Shown piece after piece: positions 47,517-56,472 of a stretch of DNA of 64,000 bases. Origin of the DNA: Pseudomonas mendocina. Lineage in GTDB: Bacteria; Pseudomonadota; Gammaproteobacteria; Pseudomonadales; Pseudomonadaceae. Within the stretch, counting starts at the first letter, position 1; each line of letters opens with the position of its first letter. The translations under genes were made by a program, and so were the position numbers. Where the stretch lies: NCBI RefSeq assembly GCF_900636545.1, contig NZ_LR134290.1:1488001-1552000 (forward strand), written 5' to 3'. The notes below the pieces were generated by a model. It had not been told where the DNA came from, made no database searches, and saw only the letters and a program-made list of their open reading frames with translations.

Positions 47517-48529
47517 TGGCGATCATCCAACAGCCTGACGGGCGCTGGAAGGTCGATGTAGAACCCATCAAGGGGCGGCGCTTCCGCAAGACCTTCAAGA
47601 CCAAGGCTGAGGCGCAACGGTTCGAAACGTCCTGCAGGGCCAAAGTGATGGAAACGCCTGACTGGGCGCCCAAGCCAAAGGATCGCCGCAAGCTCTCTGA
47701 GGTGTTCAGCCGCTACTACGATCTGCACGGCCACACCCTGGCTGACTCCAAGCGCTTGAAACAGGTTCTGCAGAACATCGCTCGCGACCTGGGTGACCCG
47801 ATAGCGGCCAAGTTCACCGCTGACCAGTTCTGCACCCTGCGCGGCAAGCTGCTGGCTGAGGGCATCAACGGCAAGACGCTGAACAACCGCCTGGGCTACG
47901 TGAAGTCGGTATTCAACGAGCTGCATCGCCTGGGCGATATCGACTACCCGAACCCGTTGGCCAAGGTGCGTCCGTTACGCCTGCAGGAGCGTCCGCTGTC
48001 CTACCTCACTCAGGAACAGATAACCGAGCTGCTGGAGACCTTCGACAACTATCCGAACTGCACGCATATGGCGCTGATCGCTCGCGTCTGCCTGGCTACC
48101 GGGGCACGTTGGGGAGAGGCTCAGGGTCTGGTGCCGTCCAGGGTGAAGAATGGCGCGGTTACCTTCGCCAATACCAAGTCGAGGCGGACACGAACCATCC
48201 CGATTGCTCCCGCCTTGGAGCGGATGCTGTTGGACTACTTCAAGGAGTACGGGCCGTTCCCGAACTGCATCCGGCATTTCAGTCGAGTGCTGCAATCGAC
48301 CTCGATCACGCTACCGGCCGGACAAGCCACGCATGTTCTGCGGCACACGTTCGCCAGTCACTTCGTCATGGCCGGTGGCAATATCCTGACCTTGCAGAAG
48401 GTGCTTGGGCACTCTTCCGTGACGATGACCATGCGCTATGCACACTTGTCGCCGGATCACCTGCAGGACGCAGTGCGGCTCAATCCCATCTTCGACACTT
48501 TGTCGACACTTCCAAAACCCGGAAACTAA
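47516..48529 (+). CDS. Tyrosine-family integrase
   Basis: This is a 337-residue recombinase with catalytic residues visible: R in TGARWGEAQGL, HVLRHTFASH, LGHSSVTMTMRYAHLSP with the tyrosine nucleophile. The C-terminus contains the arm-site repeat DNA. It overlaps the initiator gene stop and lies 38 bases from the tRNA-Gly 3' end, its target. Complete, thus possibly active. Confidence 0.92.
   Translation: MAIIQQPDGRWKVDVEPIKGRRFRKTFKTKAEAQRFETSCRAKVMETPDWAPKPKDRRKLSEVFSRYYDLHGHTLADSKRLKQVLQNIARDLGDPIAAKFTADQFCTLRGKLLAEGINGKTLNNRLGYVKSVFNELHRLGDIDYPNPLAKVRPLRLQERPLSYLTQEQITELLETFDNYPNCTHMALIARVCLATGARWGEAQGLVPSRVKNGAVTFANTKSRRTRTIPIAPALERMLLDYFKEYGPFPNCIRHFSRVLQSTSITLPAGQATHVLRHTFASHFVMAGGNILTLQKVLGHSSVTMTMRYAHLSPDHLQDAVRLNPIFDTLSTLPKPGN
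48491..48509. repeat. Arm-type integrase repeat, right
   Basis: TTCGACACTTTGTCGACAC matches 42127-42145 with one change and overlaps the last codons of the integrase gene. Confidence 0.55.
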
Positions 48530-48530
48530 A

Positions 48531-48553
48531 AAGCCCTGTAAAAACAGGGCCTT
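48531..48553 (-). terminator. Element-borne terminator for tRNA-Gly
   Basis: GCCCTGT-AAAA-ACAGGGC is followed on the minus strand by TTTTTAG. It ends the tRNA transcript just past the repeat, replacing the original terminator displaced to 41967-41997; it also ends the integrase gene. Confidence 0.75.
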
Positions 48554-48566
48554 AAAACTGCGATTT

Positions 48567-48640
48567 TGGAGCGGGTGATGGGAATCGAACCCACGGCTCT
48601 AGCTTGGGAAGCTAGGGTATTACCATTATACGACACCCGC
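48567..48640 (-). tRNA. tRNA-Gly(CCC)
   Basis: On the minus strand a 74-base cloverleaf starts GCGGGTG and ends CACCCGCTCCA with CCA encoded. The anticodon arm is CTAGC-TTCCCAA-GCTAG, giving anticodon CCC, and the T arm is GTGGG-TTCGATT-CCCAT. The 3' end is the attachment site of the element on its left. Confidence 0.96.
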
Positions 48641-48725
48641 AGCGGGTGCCTTTATACCGGAACTCGACCTGAGAATAAAGCGCGGAGCAGGGCCGTAGAC
48701 GCATCCGCTCCGCGCTCGGTGCCTG

Positions 48726-49613
48726 TCATACCGCCATCGCCTGGAGGTCGCGCAGGTCGCCTTTGACTGGCAGTTGCAGGCGTTTGCTGGGGGCGTTGAA
48801 GAAGTCCAGCAGTACGCGTTGGCTCTGCAGCCAGGCGGCCTTGTGTTCCATGTCTAGGAAGTGGCCGGCGTCGTCGATCACGGCGAACTGGGCGTGGTCG
48901 ATGTGCTGGGCGAACAGGCAGGCGTCTTCTACCGAGGTGTATTCGTCACGGTCGCCGTTGACGAACAGCAGTGGGATGTCGATGGCCTGCAGGCACTCCA
49001 TGCGGCAGTGCGCCTCCATGTTCAGCACCTGCTTGATGTGCGCGTACATTTGCCGGTACTCGTGTTCGTCCAGGGTGCTGACGTGCTTGTGATTGAAGCG
49101 CTTGAACAGTGACGGCAAGTGTTTGCCGATGGTGCTGTTGACCAGCAGGGCAATGTTGTCGCGATCCACGGCGTTCAAGAAGCGCAGGCCCTTGTGCAGG
49201 TAGTCGAGCATCGGCACGTTGAGGATCGGCGAGAACGAGCAGATCGCCGCCTTCTCTAGCGTCGCCGGGCGTTGGGCCAGGGCGAGCATCGAGGCGACGC
49301 CGCCCCACGAGAAGGACATCAGGTAGTTGGCACTGTAGTGGTCGATCAGCTTGAGCAGGATGGCCGCTTCGTCTTCCTTGCTGATGGGCGTGAAGTCGCT
49401 GTTATGCGGCTTCGACTGGCCGGCATAGGGCAGGTCGAAGGCCACTACGTTGAACTGCGGCTGCAGGTACTTGATCGTTTGCGCGAACGAGGCGGTGGTC
49501 GCCAGAGAGCCGTTGACCAGGATGATGGTCTTGCTTGCTGCCGGATTGCCGTAAAACTCCGTATGAACCTTGTGCTTCCTGTTGATCTCGACGACTGCGG
49601 TTTCTGGCCTCAT
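48726..49613 (-). CDS. phaG: (R)-3-hydroxyacyl-ACP:CoA transacylase/thioesterase
   Basis: This is a 295-residue alpha/beta-hydrolase whose whole length resembles PhaG: MRPETAVVEI at the start, ILVNGSLATTASFAQTIKYLQPQFNVVAFDLPYAG, the nucleophile in SFSWGG, and DDAGHFLDME near the end. RhlA is a same-size relative, but the sequence is closer to PhaG. It links fatty-acid synthesis to medium-chain polyhydroxyalkanoate precursors by releasing or transferring 3-hydroxyacyl groups. Single gene between tRNA-Gly and rsuA. Confidence 0.9.
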   Translation of the reverse strand: MRPETAVVEINRKHKVHTEFYGNPAASKTIILVNGSLATTASFAQTIKYLQPQFNVVAFDLPYAGQSKPHNSDFTPISKEDEAAILLKLIDHYSANYLMSFSWGGVASMLALAQRPATLEKAAICSFSPILNVPMLDYLHKGLRFLNAVDRDNIALLVNSTIGKHLPSLFKRFNHKHVSTLDEHEYRQMYAHIKQVLNMEAHCRMECLQAIDIPLLFVNGDRDEYTSVEDACLFAQHIDHAQFAVIDDAGHFLDMEHKAAWLQSQRVLLDFFNAPSKRLQLPVKGDLRDLQAMAV

Positions 49614-49983
49614 GTCGTTTCCTCCTGGCGCAAGTGAGTCAAGGCGAGCGGGCGGCCGTTCGCGTTGGATTGAGCAGTCAGAAAAGCGCCTGAGCGTGAC
49701 AGCTTGATGTCAGGCTGGAGATTTTTATAAGTATTGGAATTTCAAGCAGTTAGGATCGAAACAGGCGGGCACTCCACGCCTTTTCAAGGCATTGGAGAGA
49801 GCGGTGTTACCAGGCAGGAATCCAGTCGGTGCAGAGCACCAGCAACTGAAAGAACGCTTAGATATCTCGTAGTGACCGGAAGGTCATCTCAAGACTTGTG
49901 ATTCGATTCAAGCAGCTAGCCTGCAGCTACGCAAGGCCGAGTCACATTTTTATCGCGCTTTATCGGTGCCGTTGGTCGGCTCG
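49614..49983. other. phaG upstream region
   Basis: No gene seen in these 370 bases between divergently placed genes. The phaG ribosome site (GGAGGAAAC) lies at the left edge. An AT-rich patch near 49720-49740 may hold the promoter. No operator was recognised. Confidence 0.4.
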
Positions 49984-50676
49984 TCAGACGCTGGCGATTT
50001 CCACCGCTGTCAGGGCGCGGTATTGGCCGGGGGCGAGCTGCGGGTCGAGGACGATCTCGCCCATGCTTTCGCGATGCAGGGCGACGACGCGATTACGGAA
50101 GTGGCCAAACATGCGCTTGACCTGATGGTAGCGGCCCTCGAACAGGGTCAGCCGGGCGTGGTGGCTGTCCAGCACGTCGAGCTGGGCGGGCAGGGTGGTG
50201 AGGTCTTCGAAGGCGAAATACAGGCCTCGGGAGAAGACATCGGCGTACTCCTCGGTAATCGGCTGCTCGGTGGTGACGTGATAGATCTTGGGCTTGCGTT
50301 GTTGCGGCTGGGTGATGCGCCGCGACCAGCGCCCGTCGTTGGTGATCAGCAGCAGGCCGCTGGTGTTCAGGTCGAGGCGCCCGGCCAGGTGCAGCTCGTG
50401 CTTGCCTGGCTCGTCGAGCAGATCGAGTACGGTGCGATGTTCGTCGTGCTCGGTGGCGCTGACCACGCCGACCGGTTTGTGCAGCATCCAGTAGCGTGCA
50501 CTGCGCCCGGCCTGCAGAAGTTCGTCGTCCAGCTCCACGCGCTGGAAGTCGCGGATATCGAAGCGCGGATCAATGATGATCTCACCATCCACTCGTAGGC
50601 GGCCGGCGCTGATCAGCAGGCGGCTGTCTTGGCGGCTGAAGCGGGAGAAGTTGCTGAGGAAACGATCCAGGCGCAT
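49984..50676 (-). CDS. rsuA: 16S rRNA pseudouridine-516 synthase RsuA-like
   Basis: This 230-residue protein has an N-terminal S4 domain (MRLDRFLSNFSRFSRQDSRLLISAGRLRVDG). The pseudouridine synthase domain holds the catalytic-aspartate motif GRLDLNTSGLLLITND, and EGRYHQVKRMFGHFRNRVVALHR follows. It modifies small-subunit rRNA. It follows the CWC gene by only 3 bases and shares the leftward run that starts with the diguanylate cyclase. Confidence 0.9.
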   Translation of the reverse strand: MRLDRFLSNFSRFSRQDSRLLISAGRLRVDGEIIIDPRFDIRDFQRVELDDELLQAGRSARYWMLHKPVGVVSATEHDEHRTVLDLLDEPGKHELHLAGRLDLNTSGLLLITNDGRWSRRITQPQQRKPKIYHVTTEQPITEEYADVFSRGLYFAFEDLTTLPAQLDVLDSHHARLTLFEGRYHQVKRMFGHFRNRVVALHRESMGEIVLDPQLAPGQYRALTAVEIASV

Positions 50677-50679
50677 GGT

Positions 50680-50886
50680 TCAGTCGGGCTCGCTGGACTC
50701 AGTGACTTGCACCGCCTTTGCGCATGCCGGACACAGGCAGGCGCGATTACGCTGCTCGGGCGTCAGGCGCTGGAGGGCGGCTGGGTCGATCTTCGCTGCG
50801 AAGCACCAGCAGGGCTCATCGCTATGGCCTGCCGCGATCACGCATTGGTTGGCCTTGCCGCATAGCGGGCAACGCTCGGTGTCCAT
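50680..50886 (-). CDS. Cysteine-rich CWC-family protein
   Basis: This 68-residue protein has cysteines arranged as CPLCGKANQC, CWC and CLCPAC, the CWC family pattern, likely binding zinc. It starts one base inside the stop of the diguanylate cyclase gene (TGATG). Function unknown. Confidence 0.85.
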   Translation of the reverse strand: MDTERCPLCGKANQCVIAAGHSDEPCWCFAAKIDPAALQRLTPEQRNRACLCPACAKAVQVTESSEPD

Positions 50887-52355
50887 CAGTGCTCTTCGCA
50901 GACGCGGTCGCGCCCGGCCTGCTTGGCCCGATATAGGGCGCGGTCGGTGCGGCCGAGCAGGTCATGCAGCGCTTCGCCCGGTTGCCATTGGCTCAGGCCG
51001 AGGCTGACGGTGACCTGCAGTGCTTCCCCGCCCATCGGATAGCGCTGATCGGCGCAGTGCTGGCGCAGTTTTTCGGCCAGCTCGTGAGCAGCGTGACGGT
51101 CGGTGTTCTTCAGCAGCAGGATGAACTCCTCGCCGCCCCATCGGCAGAGAATGTCGGACTGACGCAGCGCCGCACGCAGGCGTTCGGCGAAGCTTCGCAG
51201 CACCTCGTCGCCGGCCAGGTGGCCGTGCCGGTCGTTGATCTGCTTGAAGTTGTCCAGATCCAGCATGACGGCGCACAACGGGCTGCTGTCACGCTGCGCT
51301 TCCTGCAGGGCCTGCTCAACGTGGAGTTCGAAGCCGCGGCGATTGGGCAGGTTGGTGAGGCTGTCGGTGGTGGCCAGGGCGGCGATCCGCTGCTGGTAGC
51401 GACGGATTACCAGGCTAACCAGGGTCAGCACCATGGCGGTGACCAGCAGGCAAATCAGGAGGTTGAGGTAGAGGCTGTGGCGAATGCCGGCCAGTGCGCC
51501 TTCTTCGTGTTTGTCGACGAACAGGAACCACTCGAGTTCAGGGATGTAGCGCACGTTGAGGAAGTGGCTGCGCTGGTGTTCGTCGTAGCGATAGTCGCCA
51601 CTCTTGGGTTGCGGTAGCACTTCGAGCAGTTTTTCCAGGCCGGGCACTTCGCTCAACGACTGGCCACGACGAGCGCCCATGGGGCCGCCCTCGACGCCGG
51701 TCAGCACCAGATGGCCATTGCGATCGGTAAAGAAGATGTTGCGGTCGTAGCGCCGCTGGTAATCGTCCACCAGCTTGACCACGGCATCGACGGTGAGGCC
51801 GACGCCGGCTACGCCGATAAAGCGCTCCTGGTAATCGAATACCTTGAAGTTGATGAAGAAGGTCAGCCGGTCGGCGTTGGCCATGTCCGGGTCGACGCTG
51901 ATCTCGTAAGGCTCGTCCATGCTGCGCACGCGAAAGTACCAGGCATCGCGCGGCTGATTTTCCTGGACCTGCTTGAGCACACCCTTGGCCTGGTAGTAGG
52001 TGCGGGTTTTTTCGGAGATGAAGAAGGCGGTGAATGTGCCGTAGTGATCCTGAATCTCGCGCAGGTAGCGGGTGACGGGCTCCGGGTTCTGCTCGCCGGC
52101 CAGGGCCCAGTCACGCAGGAAGGTGTCACGCGACATCATCGAGGCGATCTGCGTCGGGCGGATCAGGTCCTTCTGGATTTCGGAATAGATGGTGTCCGAG
52201 GTCAGCGGCAGCTCGGTGTTGACGATGTTCTGGCGAATGCTGTCGCGCGAGGCGTAGTAGCTCAGCAGCGAGGTGGTGAGAAAGCCGCTGCCGAGCAGGA
52301 ACAGGAGCAGTAACACCAACGAGGTTTGCGTGTGCCGTTTGGGGCGCAGGGACAT
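50886..52355 (-). CDS. Membrane diguanylate cyclase with Cache-like sensor
   Basis: This 489-residue protein has a first membrane helix (10-32), an extracellular Cache-type sensor (about 35-290), a second helix (LYLNLLICLLVTAMVLTLVSLVI) and a GGDEF domain. The active-site motif is GGEEF, and RQSD placed five residues before it is an inhibitory I-site. It makes cyclic di-GMP in response to an outside signal, with product feedback. First gene of the leftward DGC-CWC-rsuA run. Confidence 0.92.
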   Translation of the reverse strand: MSLRPKRHTQTSLVLLLLFLLGSGFLTTSLLSYYASRDSIRQNIVNTELPLTSDTIYSEIQKDLIRPTQIASMMSRDTFLRDWALAGEQNPEPVTRYLREIQDHYGTFTAFFISEKTRTYYQAKGVLKQVQENQPRDAWYFRVRSMDEPYEISVDPDMANADRLTFFINFKVFDYQERFIGVAGVGLTVDAVVKLVDDYQRRYDRNIFFTDRNGHLVLTGVEGGPMGARRGQSLSEVPGLEKLLEVLPQPKSGDYRYDEHQRSHFLNVRYIPELEWFLFVDKHEEGALAGIRHSLYLNLLICLLVTAMVLTLVSLVIRRYQQRIAALATTDSLTNLPNRRGFELHVEQALQEAQRDSSPLCAVMLDLDNFKQINDRHGHLAGDEVLRSFAERLRAALRQSDILCRWGGEEFILLLKNTDRHAAHELAEKLRQHCADQRYPMGGEALQVTVSLGLSQWQPGEALHDLLGRTDRALYRAKQAGRDRVCEEH

Positions 52356-52471
52356 GGGTGAATCCGGCAGCGGGCTGATGGCGTGATGCTAGCTTGCTGA
52401 ACGGGGCTAGCGCTAGTTGTGATCACAGCTGGCGCGGTTATGTGGTAGGGATTTCATCCGGGCCTCGGACT

Positions 52472-52494
52472 GTAGGAGCGGATTTATCCGCGAT
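52472..52494. repeat. Single REP-type palindrome
   Basis: TGTAGGAGCGGATTTATCCGCG-type palindrome, same family as 35461-35481, between the cyclase promoter and the carboxylase end. Confidence 0.7.
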
Positions 52495-52631
52495 TGGTTT
52501 TTCGGGGATTGCAGTGGAGCATAAAGCTGTCGCGGCTGAAGCCCCCCCACAGGGATTCGGTGGATTGGGGGATTGTGGTGAAAGTGCGGACAGCGCTTCT
52601 CCGGTAGTAAATCGGCGTTTGTGTGGATAGC

Positions 52632-52702
52632 GGCTGAAGCGGAGTGCCGCCCAGCCCCTCCCACAGGATGTTCGTGGACCCTGTGGGAGGCGCTTCAGCG
52701 GC
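52632..52702 (-). terminator. Hairpin after the guanidine carboxylase gene
   Basis: CCTCCCACAGG and CCTGTGGGAGG form a strong stem a few bases beyond the carboxylase stop. The sequence is a repeat of the kind at 61612-61668, without a T run, so it may be a REP that doubles as transcript end. Confidence 0.6.
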
Positions 52703-52709
52703 GAGCGTT

Positions 52710-55700
52710 TCAGGCTTCTTCCAGCACCACCACGCGCTGCCCGGCCCGTACCGGCGAGCCGGGCTGCACGCGCACTTCGCGTACTGTGCCGGCCATGGGC
52801 GCAGTGAGCGGGATTTCCATCTTCATGGATTCCAGAATCACCAGCACGTCGCCGGCCTCCACCCTGGCACCAGCCTCGACCTGCACCTGCCAGAGGTTGC
52901 CGGCGATGTGGCTGTCTACGCTGCACTGACCCGCGCCGAGCGGGGCATCTTCGGTCTCCTCGGCCACGCCTTCATCGCTTTCGAAATGCGCCTGACCGGA
53001 GTCGATCCAGCGCTGGCGTTCGGCGGCGAAGGCGGTGCGCTGCTGATCGCGGAAGGCGGCGATGCCGTCGGCTTCGTCAGTGAGGAACTGCTGGTAGTCG
53101 GCCAGTGCCAGCTCGCTTTCCTCGATACGCAGGTCAAAGCGGCCCAGCGGGAAGTCGCGGCGGATGCGCAGCAGCTCGTCGGCACTGACCGGGTAGAAGC
53201 GGATCTGGTCGAAGAAGCGCAGTAGCCAGGGCTTGCCGCCAAAGGCCGCAACCTCGCGGTAGCGGTTCCACATCTGCAGGGTGCGACCAACGAACTGGTA
53301 ACCGCCGGGGCCTTCCATGCCGTATACGCACATGTAGGCGCCGCCGATGCCGACGGAGTTTTCGGCGGTCCAGGTGCGTGCCGGGTTGTACTTGGTGGTG
53401 ACCAGGCGGTGGCGCGGGTCCAGCGGGGTGGCCACCGGCGCACCGAGGTAGACGTCGCCCAGGCCCATGACCAGGTAGCTGGCGGCGAACACGGTGCGGT
53501 AGACCTCGTCCAGATTCGGCAGGTCGTTGATGCGGCGGATGAACTCCAGATTGCTCGGGCACCAGGGGGCGTCCTTGCGCACGGTGGTCATGTATTTCTC
53601 TATCGCCAACTGGCAGGCCGGGTCGTCCCAGGAAAGCGGCAGGTGGACGATGCGCGACGGCACCTTGAGGTCGCGCGCGGCGCACACGGCGTCCCATTCG
53701 CCGGCGACGATATCGAGCAGCGTCTGCAGCGCCAGGGTTTCCGGCTGGTAGTGCACTTGCAGCGAGCGGATGCCGGGGGTGAGGTCGATCACGCCGTCGA
53801 GCTGCTTGGCTTGCAGCGCCTGCATCAGCGCATGGCCACGAAAGCGCAGCACCAGATCGAGTTCCGGCGCACCGATTTCCAGCAGCAGGTGGGTGTCGCC
53901 GGAAAGACGGGCGACCAGGCGGGTGTCACCTTCGCCGAGGTCGAGGACGATGGGGGAGGCCAACACCGAACGGCTCCCTCTCCCGCTTGCGGGAGAGGGT
54001 TGGGGAGAGGGGCTTTGGGTGTTTTCAAGAACCCTCTCCCCCGACCCCTCTCCCATAAATGGGAGAGGGGAGACAAGCGCGAGTTCGGCGTATTCACGTG
54101 CATTGCTTTGCGCCAACTCCCGCGCAGTGGCGATATCCACCGGCACAAAGCGCACCTTGTCGCCGGCCTTGAGCTGGCCGAGCTGCCAGAGATCGGCCTC
54201 GATGATGGTCACCGGGCAGACGAAGCCGCCGAGGCTCGGGCCGTCCGGGCCGAGGATCACCGGCATGTCGCCGGTAAAATCCACCGCGCCGATGGCGTAG
54301 GGGTTGTCGTGGATATTGGAGGGGTGCAGGCCGGCCTCGCCGCCGCTGTCGCGCACCCATTCCGGTTTCGGGCCGATCAGGCGCACGCCGGTGCGGCTGG
54401 AGTTGAAATGCACTTCCCAGTCGGTGGCGAGGAAGGTGTCGATATAGGCGGGCGTGAAGTATTCCGGTGCGCCATGGGGGCCGTAGATCACGCGGATTTC
54501 GCGCACCGTGGGCAGGGCAGGATATAGCTCCGCAGGCATCTGGTTGCCGGCCTGGCGATCCGCCAACGCCGGAATATGCAGCACGTCCCCGGCGCGCAGG
54601 GCGCGGCCGCCATGGCCGCCGAACTGGCCAAGGGTGAAGGTGCTTTTGCTGCCCAGGTAATCCGGCACCTGAATGCCGCCACGAATGCTCAGATAACTAC
54701 GCGCGCCGGCACCGGCAATGGTGCCGAGCGTCAGGTTGCTGCCGGCTTTGACCAGCAGCGCGGTGTTCATCGGCTGTTCCACGCCATCGATGCTCAGGGG
54801 AATCTCGGCACCAGTGACGGCTATCACCGCATCGGTGTTGAAGCGCAGCAGCGGGCCGCTCATGGTGATTTCCAGCGCAGCGGCGCCTTCGTCGTTGCCG
54901 AGCAGACGATTGCCCAGGCGCAGGGCGCGGCTGTCCATCGGCCCGGACGGCGGCACGCCCACGGCCCAGTAGCCGAGACGGCCAGGAAAGTCCTGCACGG
55001 TGGTCTGGGTGCCGGCGCTCAGCACCTCGAAGGTAGTGGCCTGGTAGGTCAGGTTCTCCAGGCAGCGGGTCCAGGGCGAGCCGCTGGCGAAAGGCGCGTC
55101 GCTGAGGATCTGGCGCAGGTAATCGCGGTTGCATTCCACGCCATAAAGCACCGAGTCGGCCAGGGCCTTGTCAAGCGCAGCGCTGGCTTGTTCGCGGGTT
55201 AGCGCCCAGGTGATCAGCTTGGCGATCATCGGGTCGAAGTAGGGCGGGATCTCGCAGCCGGCTTCGACCCAGGTGTCGATGCGCAGCGCTTTGCCGTCGG
55301 CTTCTGGAAATTGCACCGCGGTGAGCAGGCCGGGGCTGGGCTGGAAGTCGCGGCCCGGGTCTTCGGCGTACAGCCGCGCCTGGATGGCATGGCCGCTGGG
55401 ATGCAGCTTTGCCGCCAGTTCGCTCAGTGGCGGCAGGTCGCCGGCGGCCAGCTCGATCATCCAGCGCACCAGGTCGACGCCCCATACCTGCTCGGTGACG
55501 CCGTGCTCGACCTGCAGGCGGGTGTTCACTTCGAGGAAGTAGAAGCGCATCGCCTCGCTGTCGTAGACGAATTCGACGGTGCCGGCGCTGCGATAATTCA
55601 CCGCCTTGGCCAGCTTAATGGCGGCGGCGCAGAGTTCGTCGGCCATGCCGGTGGGCAGATTGGGCGCCGGGGTTTCTTCCAGCACCTTCTGGTTGCGCCG

Positions 55701-56393
55701 TTGCACCGAGCAGTCGCGTACGCCGAGGGCGAGCACCTCGCCCTGGCCGTCGCCGAATACCTGCACTTCCAGATGGCGGGCACGCTGGATGTATTTCTCG
55801 ATGAAGACGCCGCTGTCGCTGAAGTTGTTCTGCCCCAGGCGCTTGACCGCCTCGAAAGCTTCGGCGAGTGCCGCCGCCGAGCGGCAGACGCGCATGCCGA
55901 TGCCGCCACCGCCGGCGGTGCTTTTCAGCATCACCGGGTAGCCGACGGCTTCGCCTGCGACCAGTGCGGCATCGAGGCTTTCCAGCAGCTCGGTGCCTTC
56001 GAGCATCGGTACGCCGTGCTGCTTGGCCAGGGCGCGGGCGGTGTGCTTGAGGCCGAACACGCGCAGTTGCTCGGGCGTCGGGCCGACGAAGGCGATACCG
56101 GCCGCTTCGCAGGCCTCGGCGAAGGCAGCGTTTTCGGAAAGGAAGCCGTAGCCCGGGTGGATGGCTTTGGCGCTGGTCTGTTTGGCGACGTCGAGAATTT
56201 TCTCGACCACCAGATAGGTCTGCGCGGCCGGGCCTTCGCCAAGGGAGAAGGCCTCGTCGGCCTGCTGGATGTGCAGGCTGGCCACGTCGGCTTCGGAGTA
56301 GACGGCGACGCCTTTGACGTCGAGCTCACGCAGGGTGCGCAGGATGCGGCAGGCAATGGCGCCACGGTTGGCGATCAGGAGCTTCTCAAACAT
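52710..56393 (-). CDS. Guanidine carboxylase (urea carboxylase family)
   Basis: This is a 1227-residue biotin enzyme. Residues 1-450 are biotin carboxylase (KSTAGGGGIGM, EVNTRLQVEHGVTE); from about 460 comes a KipA-like and then a KipI-like carboxyltransferase part (VQDFPGRLGYW; YMCVYGMEGPGGYQFVGRT). The biotin carrier ends it, with biotinyl K1191 in ILESMKMEI. Family proteins carboxylate urea or guanidine; neighbouring DUF1989 genes and a guanidine-I riboswitch favour guanidine. Residues about 775-808 come from an inserted REP element between the KipA and KipI parts. No allophanate hydrolase gene follows. Confidence 0.85.
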   Translation of the reverse strand: MFEKLLIANRGAIACRILRTLRELDVKGVAVYSEADVASLHIQQADEAFSLGEGPAAQTYLVVEKILDVAKQTSAKAIHPGYGFLSENAAFAEACEAAGIAFVGPTPEQLRVFGLKHTARALAKQHGVPMLEGTELLESLDAALVAGEAVGYPVMLKSTAGGGGIGMRVCRSAAALAEAFEAVKRLGQNNFSDSGVFIEKYIQRARHLEVQVFGDGQGEVLALGVRDCSVQRRNQKVLEETPAPNLPTGMADELCAAAIKLAKAVNYRSAGTVEFVYDSEAMRFYFLEVNTRLQVEHGVTEQVWGVDLVRWMIELAAGDLPPLSELAAKLHPSGHAIQARLYAEDPGRDFQPSPGLLTAVQFPEADGKALRIDTWVEAGCEIPPYFDPMIAKLITWALTREQASAALDKALADSVLYGVECNRDYLRQILSDAPFASGSPWTRCLENLTYQATTFEVLSAGTQTTVQDFPGRLGYWAVGVPPSGPMDSRALRLGNRLLGNDEGAAALEITMSGPLLRFNTDAVIAVTGAEIPLSIDGVEQPMNTALLVKAGSNLTLGTIAGAGARSYLSIRGGIQVPDYLGSKSTFTLGQFGGHGGRALRAGDVLHIPALADRQAGNQMPAELYPALPTVREIRVIYGPHGAPEYFTPAYIDTFLATDWEVHFNSSRTGVRLIGPKPEWVRDSGGEAGLHPSNIHDNPYAIGAVDFTGDMPVILGPDGPSLGGFVCPVTIIEADLWQLGQLKAGDKVRFVPVDIATARELAQSNAREYAELALVSPLPFMGEGSGERVLENTQSPSPQPSPASGRGSRSVLASPIVLDLGEGDTRLVARLSGDTHLLLEIGAPELDLVLRFRGHALMQALQAKQLDGVIDLTPGIRSLQVHYQPETLALQTLLDIVAGEWDAVCAARDLKVPSRIVHLPLSWDDPACQLAIEKYMTTVRKDAPWCPSNLEFIRRINDLPNLDEVYRTVFAASYLVMGLGDVYLGAPVATPLDPRHRLVTTKYNPARTWTAENSVGIGGAYMCVYGMEGPGGYQFVGRTLQMWNRYREVAAFGGKPWLLRFFDQIRFYPVSADELLRIRRDFPLGRFDLRIEESELALADYQQFLTDEADGIAAFRDQQRTAFAAERQRWIDSGQAHFESDEGVAEETEDAPLGAGQCSVDSHIAGNLWQVQVEAGARVEAGDVLVILESMKMEIPLTAPMAGTVREVRVQPGSPVRAGQRVVVLEEA
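53976..54070. repeat. BIME-type repeat inside a coding region (copy B)
   Basis: The two-hairpin CCCTCTCCC unit seen at 29228-29322 and 56510-56600 lies inside the carboxylase gene. It leaves the frame open and adds about 32 residues rich in Pro, Ser, Gly. Confidence 0.9.
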
Positions 56394-56472
56394 CAGGGTG
56401 ACCCTCGAAGGTCATGGCGGGCCGTCCCGCCGTCATTCGTCATGTGCCACGGTCGTCCGTGGTCGAGATTCC

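Larger units (their letters stand above)
42009..48592. mobile_element. Pf-like satellite/integrative element in tRNA-Gly(CCC)
   Basis: A 26-base direct repeat of the tRNA-Gly 3' end lies at 42009-42034 and 48567-48592 and bounds a 6.6-kb element. The order is cargo genes, divergent repressors, small DNA-binding genes, replication initiator and integrase next to the tRNA. Initiator-integrase order and tRNA-Gly target resemble Pf4/Pf1 prophages, but coat, Zot and secretin genes are absent. The repressor-initiator-integrase set without virion genes parallels RS1, the satellite of CTXphi. The integrase looks complete. Confidence 0.75.

Noticed and set aside
48726-49613. RhlA (rhamnolipid precursor synthase) for the hydrolase at this position
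   Set aside because: Same length and fold, but the N-terminus MRPE and the blocks around the nucleophile and C-terminal histidine are closer to PhaG; no rhlB lies next to it.
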